Source: CAVVAE01 sp963746185
Lineage (GTDB): Bacteria > Actinomycetota > Actinomycetes > Propionibacteriales > Nocardioidaceae
Direction: 5' to 3'
Length of the DNA stretch: 64,000 nucleotides
Assembly (NCBI GenBank): GCA_963746185.1
Contig: CAVVAE010000004.1
Span: 372,001-436,000, forward strand
A model generated the notes under the pieces. That model saw nothing but the letters and a program-made list of their open reading frames with translations, made no database searches and was not told where the DNA came from. Positions 1 through 9,991 of this stretch are shown here, in pieces. Made by a program: the position numbers and the translations under genes. Numbering within the stretch: position 1 is the first letter of the stretch; every line of letters begins with the position of its first letter.

Positions 1-733
1 CAACCTGCGACACCGCCTCGGCAGCAGTCGCTGCCGAGTCATAGACCGCCGCAACCGTAAGCGGTCGCTCGACTTCTGGTCGCAGCATCAACGTGATCTC
101 GGTGATGACGCCGAGGGTTCCCTCACTCCCGACGAACAGGTGCGTCAGGTCGTAGCCAGCCACCCCTTTGACGGTGCGACGCCCCGTACGCAGCACCTGT
201 CCGTCGGCAAGCACGACCTCCAGTGCCAACACGTAGTCGGTCGTGACGCCGTACTTGACGCAGCACAAGCCCCCGGAGTTCGTGGAGACGTTGCCGCCGA
301 TCGAGCAGAACTCCCAGCTCGACGGGTCGGGCGGGTAGAACAGGCCTTCAGCCGCAACAGCCTTGGAGAGGTCGGCGTTGAAGATGCCGGGCTGGGTCAC
401 GACCAGCCGGTTGGGAGCATCGATCTCTACCACGGAGTTCATCTTTTCCAGGCTGAGCAGGATGCAGCCGTCGATCGCATTGGCAGCACCAGACAGGCCA
501 CTGCGTGCGCCTTGTGGCACTACCGGCACAACGTGCTCGCTGGCCACACGCATCACATGCTGCACATCAGCGGTCTCACGTGCGTGCACCAAGGCGAGCG
601 CTTTTCCGGCCGGGCAGTACATCGCCCGATCCATGCTGTACGTGGTGAGGACGTCAGCGTCAGTGACGACTGCACCCTCGGGCAGTCCGTGTTTGAGCGC
701 GTCGACGACAGAAGAGGTCGTGGTGCTGGTCAT
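1..733 (-). CDS. FAD-linked oxidase, GlcD/lactate dehydrogenase type (C-terminus beyond window)
   Basis: Read on the minus strand from the ATG at 733, an open frame runs without a stop off the left edge (about 244 residues visible). It shows the FAD-binding type-4 (PCMH) fold of glycolate oxidase subunit GlcD and D-lactate dehydrogenases: the PQGARSGLSGAA loop near residue 73, PPDPSS followed by SIGGNVSTNSGG near residue 140, and GYDLTHLFVGSEGTLGVIT near 205. These enzymes oxidise 2-hydroxy acids with FAD. The C-terminal cap domain, which sets substrate choice, lies outside the window, so the substrate cannot be named. The divergent carboxylate-type symporter fits a 2-hydroxy-acid uptake and oxidation role (inference). 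Confidence 0.88.
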   Translation of the reverse strand, partial: MTSTTTSSVVDALKHGLPEGAVVTDADVLTTYSMDRAMYCPAGKALALVHARETADVQHVMRVASEHVVPVVPQGARSGLSGAANAIDGCILLSLEKMNSVVEIDAPNRLVVTQPGIFNADLSKAVAAEGLFYPPDPSSWEFCSIGGNVSTNSGGLCCVKYGVTTDYVLALEVVLADGQVLRTGRRTVKGVAGYDLTHLFVGSEGTLGVITEITLMLRPEVERPLTVAAVYDSAATAAEAVSQV

Positions 734-766
734 GTCTCCACCCTAGGAGGTCATTCCGAAGTCCGA

Positions 767-798
767 CAGTCCGCACGAGAAGCATCGGTGGCGGACTG
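767..798. promoter_or_regulatory. Inverted repeat in divergent promoter region
   Basis: CAGTCCGC (767-774) and GCGGACTG (791-798) are perfect 8-bp inverted arms with a 16-bp spacer. They lie between the start of the oxidase (733, minus) and the DUF3311/symporter pair (867, plus). This could be an operator shared by both divergent units or a leader hairpin. No regulator gene is adjacent in the window. Confidence 0.35.
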
Positions 799-866
799 GC
801 CCGCAACCCCCTAGGTTGGAAAAGTTGTTTGAGTGCTCACTCTTTCTGCCACCCCCAGGAGGATGA

Positions 867-1103
867 ATGTCTGCGGACCGCAAACGGCTCCCTACGGGGA
901 CGGCCGTAATCGTCGGGGTCCTGCTCGCGATTCCCGTGCTTGCCCTGTTGATCGTTTCGAGTTACGCCAAAGAAGACCCGGAGTTGTGGGGGTTCCCGTT
1001 CTTCTACTGGTATCAGTTCCTCTGGGTTTTCCTCGCATCTGGATTCACCTACGCCGCCTTCAAGGTCATCGAGAAGGCTCGAGGCACTGGCGGTGAGCGA
1101 TGA
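867..1103 (+). CDS. DUF3311 small membrane protein, symporter partner
   Basis: 78 residues with two hydrophobic segments (about 11-31 and 45-63) and a basic C-terminus. The size, the FPFFYWYQFLWV patch and the position directly before a sodium-solute symporter match the DUF3311 family, which is commonly encoded upstream of SSS transporters and is thought to be an accessory subunit. A strong ribosome site, AGGAGG, lies 5 bases before the ATG. Its last codons overlap the symporter start by 4 bases (GTGAGCGATGAG context), so the two are probably translationally coupled. Confidence 0.8.
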   Translation: MSADRKRLPTGTAVIVGVLLAIPVLALLIVSSYAKEDPELWGFPFFYWYQFLWVFLASGFTYAAFKVIEKARGTGGER

Positions 1104-2851
1104 GCGGCGGCGGTGGTGCGGCCACGGCGGTGGACACCACGACACTTGCTGCTGACATCGACGGTGTCGCTCTCAGCATTCTCATCTTCTTCTTCGTGGT
1201 CGTCACGGCGGGTGGCTTCTATGCCGCGAAGTGGCGCCGACCCGACTCGATGGAATCACTCGACGAGTGGGGGCTTGGCGGACGCGGCTTCGGCACGATC
1301 ATCACCTGGTTCCTGCTTGGTGGTGACCTCTACACGGCGTACACGTTCGTGGCTGTTCCGGCAGCGATGTACGCCACCGGCGCGATCAGCGGTTTCTTCG
1401 CCGTCCCCTACACGATCATCGTTTACCCCCTCATCTTCGTCTTCATGCCGCGCTTGTGGTCGGTTGCGCACGCGAAGGGTTACGTCACACCTGCTGACTT
1501 CATCCGAGGCAGGTATGACTCGCGAACCTTGTCGCTGGCTGTCGCTCTGACCGGAATTCTCGCGACGATGCCCTACATCGCGCTTCAGCTGGTCGGCATC
1601 GAGGCTGTGCTCGACACGATTGGGCTCGGAGCCGAGGGCTCGTGGTTCATCAGAGACCTTCCACTGTTTGTCGCGTTCGCGGCACTAGCCGCTTTTACCT
1701 ACTCATCCGGTCTGCGGGCACCTGCACTGATCGCGTTTGTCAAGGACACGTTGATCTACCTCGTCATCGTGGTCGCGATCATCTGGGTTGCCCTTGAGTT
1801 CGGCTTTGGCGACGTCTTTTCCGCCGCCCAGACCAAGATGGAGACGGTCAACCCCTCGACGGACCTGCCGATCGGTGTCTTCATACCGAGCAGCGGTCCA
1901 GTCGGCTACTGGGCCTATGCCTCGCTGGCGCTGGGTTCAGCACTCGCACTCTTCATGTACCCGCACTCGATCACCGCGGTGCTCTCGGGTAAGAACCGCG
2001 ACACCATCCGTCGTAACGCGACGATCCTGCCGGCGTACTCGCTGCTGCTCGGTCTGTTGGCGTTGCTGGGCTTCGCTGCCATCGCCGCGGAGACGTCAGT
2101 GTTCGGCCAGGACGGTACGGCGAACGCCCAGCTGGCCGTGCCCCACCTCTTCCAGGAAAACTTCCCCAGTTGGTTCGCGGGAATCGCCTACTCCGCCATC
2201 GCGATCGGTGCGCTAGTGCCGTCCGCGATCATGTCGATCGCGGCCGCCAACCTCTTCACGCGCAACGTCTACAAGGAGTTCCTCAAGAAGGACGCCACAC
2301 ATGCGGAGGAGGCCCAGGCGTCGAAGTACGCGTCGCTGGTGGTGAAATTCGGTGCTCTGCTGTTCGTGCTGGCACTGGACAAGCAGAACGCGATCAATAT
2401 GCAGCTGCTCGGTGGCGTCTGGATTCTCCAGACTTTCCTGGCCATTGTGGCGGGCCTCTTTACACGCTGGTTCCACAAGTGGGCGTTGCTCGGCGGTTGG
2501 GCTGTCGGGATGGTCTACGGCACCGTGGTGTCGTACCAGCAGAAGGTGCCGAACGTGGTGACGAGACTCGTCGATGGCGAGCCCGTACCGACCGTCGATG
2601 GAGAACGGCACTTCGGAAGCCCGTTGGCAGCGTTCCCGTTCACCGACACGAAGGTCTACATCGCGCTGACGGCGCTCCTCCTCAACATCATCGTCGCCGT
2701 GATCCTGACGTTGATCTTCCGGGCCATTCAGACGCCGGCTGGCACGGACCACACCACACCCGACGACTACTACGCCGACCACGGCGTCGCGCTTCCGACG
2801 CCCGGAGAGTTCCTCGGCGACAAGGAGACCCCCGAGCCGAAACCTGCCTAG
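1100..2851 (+). CDS. Sodium:solute symporter (SSS family), monocarboxylate-like
   Basis: 583-residue multi-pass membrane protein with about 13 predicted helices. It starts with a hydrophobic segment near residue 25 after a short polar N-terminus and contains an SSS-type core: WGLGGRGFGTIITWFLLGGD near residue 55 and a FMYPHSITAVLSGKNRDTIRRN loop region around residues 290-310. The family couples Na+ entry to uptake of organic acids, proline, pantothenate or sugars. Pairing with DUF3311 and divergence from a 2-hydroxy-acid oxidase suggest a short organic acid as substrate, but this is inference. The polar C-terminal tail (about 30 residues) is cytoplasmic in family members. Confidence 0.88.
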   Translation: MSGGGGAATAVDTTTLAADIDGVALSILIFFFVVVTAGGFYAAKWRRPDSMESLDEWGLGGRGFGTIITWFLLGGDLYTAYTFVAVPAAMYATGAISGFFAVPYTIIVYPLIFVFMPRLWSVAHAKGYVTPADFIRGRYDSRTLSLAVALTGILATMPYIALQLVGIEAVLDTIGLGAEGSWFIRDLPLFVAFAALAAFTYSSGLRAPALIAFVKDTLIYLVIVVAIIWVALEFGFGDVFSAAQTKMETVNPSTDLPIGVFIPSSGPVGYWAYASLALGSALALFMYPHSITAVLSGKNRDTIRRNATILPAYSLLLGLLALLGFAAIAAETSVFGQDGTANAQLAVPHLFQENFPSWFAGIAYSAIAIGALVPSAIMSIAAANLFTRNVYKEFLKKDATHAEEAQASKYASLVVKFGALLFVLALDKQNAINMQLLGGVWILQTFLAIVAGLFTRWFHKWALLGGWAVGMVYGTVVSYQQKVPNVVTRLVDGEPVPTVDGERHFGSPLAAFPFTDTKVYIALTALLLNIIVAVILTLIFRAIQTPAGTDHTTPDDYYADHGVALPTPGEFLGDKETPEPKPA

Positions 2852-2885
2852 CGTCCTGCGCCACTGTTGCGACCACGCGAAGGTG

Positions 2886-4358
2886 TCAGAAGCCGTTGGC
2901 GAGTGTCCGTGCCGGCTTGTGACCGGAGTACAACCAGGCCCGGAAGAGGCCGTCGAGCTGTTCGTGGCTGATTCGCTCGGCGAGTCGCTTGAGCTCGACC
3001 GTGCTGCCGACGCCGTCGTCGTTCGCGTGCACCCAGCGGCGGGCGACTGAGAAGAACGCCTTGGTGCCGACCCGGTTACGGAGCGCTTGGAGCGTCATCG
3101 CACCTCGTTCGTAGACCCCGAAGTCGAACAGCCGGTTCGGACCGGGGTTTCCGATGCGAAGGTTCCAGTAGCTGCTCTCGCTCTCGAACGCGCCGTACGT
3201 GCTCAGAAACTTGCGCTGTGGAGACCTGCCCCCCTGGTGCTGGTCCCACAGCCACTCGGTGTAGGTCGCGAACCCCTCGTTGAGCCAGACGTCCCGCCAC
3301 CTGCGAATTGTGACAGCGTCACCGAACCACTGATGAGACATCTCGTGGGCGATCAAGCTGCGGTCGGCTCCGAACGCGAACATGTCACGGCCATAGATCG
3401 GGCGCGTCTGGTTCTCCAAGGCGAACCCGAGGCGCACATTCGGAACGACGCCGCCGATGCTCCCGAAGGGGTAGCGTCCCCAGACGCTCTCCAACCAACG
3501 CACCACTGACGGCGTGGCGTGCATAGCGCGCCGAGCTGGGGTCGCGTCACCGCGGAGTCCGTGCTCGAAGGCGTAGAGGAACCGTTGCCGGCTGGGCGTG
3601 ACGCCCTTCTCGATGTCGTACTGCCCGAACGCCGCGAACGCGAGGTACGTCGCCATCGGCTCCTTGGTAGCCCAGCGCCACACCGCAACGCGGCCGCTTG
3701 CCTGGTGCTGCCGCAGCCAGCCGTTGCTGATCGCCTCGTAGCCACGCGGCACCCTCAAGGTCGTGGTGAACGTTGCCTTGTCGGAGGGGTGGTCGTTGCT
3801 GGGGAACCACCAGGCGGCGATCTGCGGTTCACCGAGGGCGAGCGCGCCCGTTGCCGTCTTCTCGAATGGGGTTTCTCCCCCGTAGCTGATCCCGATGGGT
3901 TTTCCGGCGTACGTCACTTTGACCCTGACCAGTGACCCGGATCGGATGGCCCGAGCGGGTCGGACCGTGAGCTCATGCCGCTGCTGCGAGAAGGGGGCTC
4001 GTCGACCCGATACCTCGACGCGCGACGCCCTGAGAAGCAGGTCGAGGTTGAACGACGTGAGGCGCTTGGCCGCGCGGAGCGTCACGACCGTCGTACCCGA
4101 GAGCAACCGGCTGCTGGGTCGGTAGCGCACGTTGATGTCATAGCTCCGGACCCGGTAGCCCGTGTTGCCGGCCGACGGGAAGTAAGGGTCACCGATCCCA
4201 GCCCGGGCAGACGCGGCAATCGACGCGGCCGAGGGCGAGGACGCCGGGGCGGCCGGTGCCGAGAAACCGCCCAGGCCGCTCACCATGACGGCACTCGCCG
4301 CCAGCAGGCTGGCGGCACGGCGGGCCGAGGGCTGGCGAGGGTGGCGAGGTCGAGGCAC
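2886..4358 (-). CDS. Secreted M1-family zinc metallopeptidase (aminopeptidase N-like)
   Basis: 490 residues. The N-terminus has basic residues and an alanine-rich hydrophobic stretch ending near AAPAS, a signal peptide (Sec or Tat not resolved). The catalytic HEMSHQWFGDA motif (HExxH) is followed by LNEGFATYTEW, which supplies the third zinc ligand Glu, as in gluzincins of family M1. An ALENQT segment stands where the GAMEN substrate-binding motif normally lies. At 490 residues it is shorter than cytosolic PepN (about 850) and lacks the large C-terminal HEAT-like domain, as is usual for secreted actinobacterial M1 proteins. Probably releases N-terminal residues from extracellular peptides. 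Confidence 0.9.
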   Translation of the reverse strand: MPRPRHPRQPSARRAASLLAASAVMVSGLGGFSAPAAPASSPSAASIAASARAGIGDPYFPSAGNTGYRVRSYDINVRYRPSSRLLSGTTVVTLRAAKRLTSFNLDLLLRASRVEVSGRRAPFSQQRHELTVRPARAIRSGSLVRVKVTYAGKPIGISYGGETPFEKTATGALALGEPQIAAWWFPSNDHPSDKATFTTTLRVPRGYEAISNGWLRQHQASGRVAVWRWATKEPMATYLAFAAFGQYDIEKGVTPSRQRFLYAFEHGLRGDATPARRAMHATPSVVRWLESVWGRYPFGSIGGVVPNVRLGFALENQTRPIYGRDMFAFGADRSLIAHEMSHQWFGDAVTIRRWRDVWLNEGFATYTEWLWDQHQGGRSPQRKFLSTYGAFESESSYWNLRIGNPGPNRLFDFGVYERGAMTLQALRNRVGTKAFFSVARRWVHANDDGVGSTVELKRLAERISHEQLDGLFRAWLYSGHKPARTLANGF

Positions 4359-4433
4359 GAAAGGTCACTCCTGGGGGCGGTGCATGGTGGGCGTTGACCC
4401 TCACGATGTCAGCAGTCGCGGCTGAGACGAAAT

Positions 4434-4475
4434 GCGACAGCGGGCCCTGGTGAACCAGAACCCGCTGTGTGTCGC
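4434..4475. terminator. Hairpin between the M1 peptidase and HPPD genes
   Basis: A nested inverted repeat: GCGACAGCGGG (4434-4444) pairs with CCCGCTGTGTGTCGC (4461-4475) with a small bulge, and inside it CTGGT pairs with ACCAG. No long T-run follows. It lies upstream of the M1 gene start (4358) and downstream of the HPPD stop (4578), both minus strand, so it is best read as a terminator for the HPPD transcript. Confidence 0.5.
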
Positions 4476-4577
4476 TTCCCTCGTCATAGATTAAGACGCG
4501 CTGGCGAGCGGTTTGGTTGCGAGGATCGGCAACTTTCTTTCTCCTGCACCAGCCATCCGCGGAGCCAGTTTGTAGAT

Positions 4578-5777
4578 TTAGAGGTTGCCGCGGGCTTCTT
4601 GCTCCCGCTCGATCGCCTCGAAGAGCGCCTTGAAATTGCCCTTGCCGAACCCCAGTGAGCCGTGCCGCTCGATCAGCTCGAAGAACACGGTCGGCCGGTC
4701 GCCGATCGGTCTGGTGAAGATCTGGAGCAAGTAGCCGTCCTCGTCACGGTCGACGAGGATGCCCCGCTTCTGCAGCTCCTCGATCGGGGCTCTGACGTTG
4801 CCGATGCGAGCTCGAAGCTCCGGGTCTTCGTAGTAGGAGTCGGGGGTGGCGAGGAACTCCACGCCCTGGGCTCGCATCGTGTCGACCGTGGTCAAGATGT
4901 CGTTGGTGGCCAGAGCCAGGTGCTGCGCGCCGGGACCTTGGTAGAACTCCAGAAACTCGTCGATCTGGCTCTTGCGCTTCGCCACGGCGGGCTCGTTGAG
5001 CGGGAACTTCACCCGGTGGTTGCCGTTCGCGACGACCTTGCTCATCAGTGCGGAGTAGTCCGTGGCGATGTCGTCGCCGATGAACTCGGCCATGTTCACA
5101 AAGCCCATCACGCGGTTGTAGAACGTCACCCACTCGTCCATCTTGCCGAGCTCAACGTTGCCGACGACGTGGTCGAGAGCCTGGAAGAGGCGCTTGGGTG
5201 CGTCTGCTGGCCTGCTGACTGTCGTGGTGCGCTCGACGTACCCGGGGAGATAAGGCCCGTGGTAGTTCGACCGGTCGACGAGGCTGTGGCGGGTATCGCC
5301 GTACGCCGCAATGGCGGCAACCCGAACAGTCCCGTGCTCGTCGGTGAAGTCCTCGGGATCCTGCAGCACGGTCGCGCCCATCTCGCGGGCGCGGTCGATG
5401 CACTTGTCGACGTCGGGAACCTCGAGCGCGATGTCACTCACGCCATCGCCGTGGGCGCGGTGGTGGTCGAGCAACGTGCTGTCGGGGGCAACGCCGCCCT
5501 TGATGACGAAGCGGCACGCTCCGCTCTTGAGCACGAACGCCTTGTGGTCACGGTTGCCGGTCTCGGGCCCGCTGTAGGCGACGAGTTGCATGCCGAAGGC
5601 CGACTGGTAGTAGTGCGCGACCTGGGTGGCGTTGCCGACGACGAAGACGACGGCATCCCAGCCGGTCACCGGGAAGGGGTCCTTCTGCTCGTCGTACTCG
5701 ACGAGTCCAACCAGCTGCTTGAGCTGGTCGAGGGTGAGGTCGGCCTGGACTTCTTCGGGGGTCAGCGTTTCGCTCAT
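4578..5777 (-). CDS. hppD: 4-hydroxyphenylpyruvate dioxygenase
   Basis: 399 residues, the usual length. It turns 4-hydroxyphenylpyruvate into homogentisate in tyrosine breakdown. Two vicinal-oxygen-chelate domains are visible. The N-terminal half includes VTGWDAVVFVVGNATQVAHYY. The C-terminal half carries likely Fe(II) ligands in FQALDHVVGNVE (His), GAQHLALATND (His) and PTVFFELIERHG (Glu), ending with GKGNFKALFEAIEREQ. The frame is open far upstream, but that stretch overlaps the divergent regulator. The ATG at 5777 (MSETLTPEE) is chosen, with an in-frame ATG at 5786 possible. It lies divergent from an Lrp/AsnC gene, a common arrangement for hppD control in actinobacteria. Confidence 0.95.
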   Translation of the reverse strand: MSETLTPEEVQADLTLDQLKQLVGLVEYDEQKDPFPVTGWDAVVFVVGNATQVAHYYQSAFGMQLVAYSGPETGNRDHKAFVLKSGACRFVIKGGVAPDSTLLDHHRAHGDGVSDIALEVPDVDKCIDRAREMGATVLQDPEDFTDEHGTVRVAAIAAYGDTRHSLVDRSNYHGPYLPGYVERTTTVSRPADAPKRLFQALDHVVGNVELGKMDEWVTFYNRVMGFVNMAEFIGDDIATDYSALMSKVVANGNHRVKFPLNEPAVAKRKSQIDEFLEFYQGPGAQHLALATNDILTTVDTMRAQGVEFLATPDSYYEDPELRARIGNVRAPIEELQKRGILVDRDEDGYLLQIFTRPIGDRPTVFFELIERHGSLGFGKGNFKALFEAIEREQEARGNL

Positions 5778-5800
5778 GGGCGTCATCGTGGCCGGGACCG

Positions 5801-5836
5801 TGCACAGTGTGCAAGACTTGGCTCTCCAGGTGTGCA
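5801..5836. promoter_or_regulatory. Probable Lrp-type binding region between hppD and its regulator
   Basis: TGCAC (5801-5805) and GTGCA (5809-5813) form an inverted repeat around AGT, and a further TGTGCA half-site begins at 5831. The three half-sites sit in the 120-bp divergent space between hppD and the Lrp/AsnC gene. Lrp-family octamers typically bind several spaced half-sites of this kind. Assigned from position and repeat structure only. Confidence 0.4.
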
Positions 5837-5897
5837 GATTGCTTGGTTGTACGCCGAAATGAGCCACCATACTGCGCAGCCTGACCAAGGAGTCCCC

Positions 5898-6368
5898 GTG
5901 CCAGTCGATCGCCTCGACGCCGCCATCCTCCAGCTCTTCGCCGACGAGCCACGCATCGGGGTGCTGGAGGCGTCGAGACGACTCGGCGTGGCCCGGGGCA
6001 CCGTCCAGGCCCGGTTGGACCGGCTGGAACGCACGCGCGTCGTCCGCGGGTGGGGTCCAGAGATCGATCCCGAAGCCCTCGGCTATCCGGTCACCGCGTT
6101 CGTCACGCTGGAGATCCGTCAAGGCGGCGGTCATGATCCTGTCGGCCAGCACCTGGCATTGATCCCCGAGGTGCTCGAGGCCCACACCGTTACCGGGCCG
6201 GGCGACCTGTGGTGCCGCGTGGTGGCGAAGTCGAACGCCGACCTCCAGCGCGTGCTCGACAAAGTCGTGTCGTATCCGGGCATCGAGCGAGCGGCCACGA
6301 TGATCACGCTGGCGAGTCAGATCGACCATCGGGTGTTACCGCTCGTGGCCGCCGAGGTCGAATCCTGA
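5898..6368 (+). CDS. Lrp/AsnC-family transcriptional regulator
   Basis: About 156 residues. The N-terminal winged helix reads LDAAILQLFADEPRIGVLEA followed by SRRLGVARGTVQARLDRLE. The C-terminal half is the RAM/AsnC ligand-sensing domain (HTVTGPGDLWCRVVAKSNAD). A GTG at 5898 is preceded by AAGGAG with 5-base spacing and starts the protein just before the LD-ILxxL motif, so it is preferred over an upstream in-frame ATG at 5859 that has no ribosome site. It probably senses an amino or keto acid and controls hppD, which it faces across a short shared promoter region. Confidence 0.9.
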   Translation: MPVDRLDAAILQLFADEPRIGVLEASRRLGVARGTVQARLDRLERTRVVRGWGPEIDPEALGYPVTAFVTLEIRQGGGHDPVGQHLALIPEVLEAHTVTGPGDLWCRVVAKSNADLQRVLDKVVSYPGIERAATMITLASQIDHRVLPLVAAEVES

Positions 6369-6514
6369 TGTTCTGACCGCAATGCCTGGCGTCGGACCCG
6401 CCCGTCTGCCGGACGCGTGGTGGCGCCGCGCAGCGACCCCGTGCGAAGGTGTCCCGGTCAGCCCTTTACAACGGATCGTCCGGCACGTTCCTGCCGGTGA
6501 AGGAGTGTTTCTAC

Positions 6515-7608
<1,094 letters not shown>

Positions 7609-7612
<4 letters not shown>

Positions 7613-7627
7613 CCAGCGCTTGGCTAG
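7609..7627. terminator. Palindrome joining two convergent stop codons
   Basis: CTAGCCA (7609-7615) and TGGCTAG (7621-7627) are perfect 7-bp arms around GCGCT. The left arm contains the TAG stop of the ABC ATPase (7610-7612). The right arm contains the stop of the convergent helicase (7624-7626, minus). It is a likely bidirectional terminator hairpin, although no T-run follows. Confidence 0.5.
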
Positions 7628-9384
7628 CTACGGCGTCGGGCGGCCCATTCGCGAATCTTCGCGATCCGCTCCACGAGTTCAGCACTCGTTGCGCTGGCCG
7701 CAGGTGGCCCTCCGCATGCCCGGCGCAGTTCGGCGTGGATGATCCCGTGCGGCGATCCCGAACGGTGATGCCACGCGGCTACCAACCCGTTGAGCTCTTT
7801 GCGCAGTGCGGTGAGCCGTTCATGCGCGGAAGGCTCATGCGCCGTGCTTCTCCTGGCGCGCCGGTTCTCCCTCACCCGTTCGGATTGCCGATGCCGGAGC
7901 AGGTCGCGCACCTGTTCGGGGTCGAGGAGGCCCGGTAGTCCGAGGAAGTCCATCTCCTCGTCACTCCCGACGGCGACGTGGCCCTCGTGGCCGAACTCCC
8001 CACCGTCGTACACCACCCGGTCGAAGGACGCCTCGCTGGACAGGGCCGCGAAGGCGAACTGTCCCTCCTCGACGGATGCGGCCTCTTGTTGTGCTTGCGC
8101 GAGCAGGCTGTCCTCGGCCGCGAAGATGTCGGCCTCATCACGGATCGGCCGTCCGAGCGCGTGGTCGCGCTGAAGCTCCATCGCGGCCGCGAGCGACAGG
8201 AGTGGGGTGACCGACGGGACGAAGACGGAGGCGGTCTCGCCGCGCCGTCGAGCCCGGACGAAGCGGCCCACGGCCTGAGCGAAGAAGAGCGGAGTGGCGG
8301 TCGTGGTGGCGTAGACGCCTACGGCCAGGCGCGGGATGTCGACACCCTCGCTGACCATCCGCACGGCGACCATCCACTTCGAGTCGCCTTCACCAAACGC
8401 GGCGATCTTGCGGCTCGAGGCCTTCTCGTCGGAGAGTACGACGGTCGGCTTTTCGCCGCTGATGCGTCCGAGGACGGCGGCGTAAGCGCGGGCGGAGTCC
8501 TGATCGGTGGCGATCACCAGGCCAGCAGCGTCGGGCACGTGCCGTCGTACTTCGCTCAACCTTCGATCCGCGGCCTCCATCACGGCTGGGACCCAGGCGC
8601 CCTCGACATCGAGGGCAGTGCGGAGCGCTTGCGCGGTCTGGTCCTTGGTGAGCGGCTCCCCCAGTCGCGCGGAGATCTCGTCGCCTGCACGAGTGCGCCA
8701 TTGGACCTCACCGGAGTAGGCCATGAACAGCACCGGTCGGACCACCTGGTCGGCAAGAGCTTCGGTGTAGCCGTAGGTGTAGTCGGCGGCGCTGCGCGGG
8801 ACGCCGTCGGGGTCGGGCGCGTAGGTGACGAACGGGATCGGGTTGATGTCGGACCGGAACGGAGTACCCGTCAGGGCGAGCCGACGGGTAGCCGGGTCGA
8901 ACGCTTCGCGAACAGCCTCTCCCCAGCTGAGAGCGTCGCCCGCATGGTGCACCTCGTCAAGGATGACCAACGTGCGGAACCGCTCGGTGCGCACGCGGAA
9001 CGCCAAAGGGTTGGTGGCCACCCCCGCATAGGTGACGGCGATCCCGACGAAGTCCTTGCTCGCCTTGCCTTTCGTCGGGGTATAGGCCGGGTCGATCGAG
9101 ATCCCCACCTTCGCCGCCGCATCCGCCCACTGGGTCTTCAGGTGCTCGGTTGGGGTGACGACGGTGAGCCTGTCGATAATGCGTCGTTGCATCAGTTCGG
9201 CAGCGGCCGTCAGGGCGAACGTCGTCTTGCCGGCGCCGGGCGTCGCGACGGCGAGGAAGTCGCGCCGGGGTTCAGCGAAATAACGGTCGAGCGCCTGCTG
9301 CTGCCAGGCCCGCAGCTTGGTCGCTGTCCCCCAAGCGGCTCGATCGGGATACGCCGGGCTGATCGGCAGGGTGGGGCGAGACAC
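7624..9384 (-). CDS. Superfamily 2 DEAD/DEAH-box helicase
   Basis: About 586 residues. Motifs seen: Walker A ATPGAGKTT, motif II ILDEVHHAGD (DEVH), motif III LTGTPFRSD, and a C-terminal RecA domain with SEGVDIPRLAVGVYATTT and QAVGRFVRARR (motif VI). A charged region follows (residues about 500-586, rich in Arg/Ala/Glu). The GTG at 9384 (VSRPTLPISP) is used; a TTG 39 bases upstream is also open. Such standalone helicases are widespread in actinobacteria and have no settled role. A DNA repair or recombination function is likely. No nuclease or defence partner is adjacent. Confidence 0.88.
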   Translation of the reverse strand: MSRPTLPISPAYPDRAAWGTATKLRAWQQQALDRYFAEPRRDFLAVATPGAGKTTFALTAAAELMQRRIIDRLTVVTPTEHLKTQWADAAAKVGISIDPAYTPTKGKASKDFVGIAVTYAGVATNPLAFRVRTERFRTLVILDEVHHAGDALSWGEAVREAFDPATRRLALTGTPFRSDINPIPFVTYAPDPDGVPRSAADYTYGYTEALADQVVRPVLFMAYSGEVQWRTRAGDEISARLGEPLTKDQTAQALRTALDVEGAWVPAVMEAADRRLSEVRRHVPDAAGLVIATDQDSARAYAAVLGRISGEKPTVVLSDEKASSRKIAAFGEGDSKWMVAVRMVSEGVDIPRLAVGVYATTTATPLFFAQAVGRFVRARRRGETASVFVPSVTPLLSLAAAMELQRDHALGRPIRDEADIFAAEDSLLAQAQQEAASVEEGQFAFAALSSEASFDRVVYDGGEFGHEGHVAVGSDEEMDFLGLPGLLDPEQVRDLLRHRQSERVRENRRARRSTAHEPSAHERLTALRKELNGLVAAWHHRSGSPHGIIHAELRRACGGPPAASATSAELVERIAKIREWAARRRS

Positions 9385-9540
9385 AGCGGTTCGTCGATCC
9401 TCTCGGCAGGGGGCGAGGGGCAAGAGTACGTGGGAGTTCGTCGAGTCGAGGCCGCGACCTGCCAGTCACGATCCCGGATTTGCGGGACGGTGGTGGTGCC
9501 TGACGGCGTTCCGCCGGTCATCAGAATGCCGAGTCACGCC

Positions 9541-9978
9541 TCAACCGCGATCGAGCAGTTGGAGCAGCATGCGCCGGAGCTGACTGTGGCCCCGTGCACC
9601 AAGGGTGCCGATGATTTCGCGCTCGAGGGCAGCGACGCTGTCGCGGCCAGCCGCCGAGCATCGCCGGCCTGAATCCGTGAGCACGATGAGCTTGGCCCGC
9701 CGGTCGCGGGGATCGGGGGTGCGGACCACGTAGCCCAGACCTTCCAGCTCGTCCACGAGCTCACCCATCGACTGAGGACTCATCTCAGCGCCGCGGGCGA
9801 GGTCGGTCAGGCGGGATCCCTCCGGGCTGATCTGAGCGAACACCGCGCCATACGACGGCTTGACCGGATGGCCCGCTGCAGCAACCCCGTCGGCCACGCG
9901 GCGACTTACCAGGAGATGAGTCAATGAGATCAGCGTGGCGGTGTTCGGTGCGGCGTCCGGGGACCGTGGCGTGGACAA
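9541..9978 (-). CDS. MarR-family transcriptional regulator
   Basis: 145 residues with a winged helix: YGAVFAQISPEGSRLTDLAR, then EMSPQSMGELVDELEGLGYV as recognition region, and the wing TPDPRDRRAKLIVLTDSGRR. This is the standard MarR layout, with N- and C-terminal dimer helices. It is divergent from a membrane protein gene at 10099, and a perfect palindrome lies in the shared promoter, so it probably represses itself and that gene. The ligand is unknown; most MarR proteins release DNA on binding a small phenolic or lipophilic compound or on oxidation. Confidence 0.92.
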   Translation of the reverse strand: MSTPRSPDAAPNTATLISLTHLLVSRRVADGVAAAGHPVKPSYGAVFAQISPEGSRLTDLARGAEMSPQSMGELVDELEGLGYVVRTPDPRDRRAKLIVLTDSGRRCSAAGRDSVAALEREIIGTLGARGHSQLRRMLLQLLDRG

Positions 9979-9991
9979 GGACGAACTCCTT

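Noticed and set aside
140..814. 224-residue plus-strand ORF at the left edge
   Set aside because: It is the antisense of the truncated FAD-linked oxidase, whose motifs are clear on the minus strand.
4662..6368. Long plus-strand ORF opposite hppD
   Set aside because: It is the antisense of hppD for most of its length; only its last part (from 5898) is the Lrp gene.
7978..9672. 564-residue plus-strand ORF
   Set aside because: Antisense of the SF2 helicase, with no domain and an Arg/Gly/Val composition typical of mirrored high-GC coding sequence.
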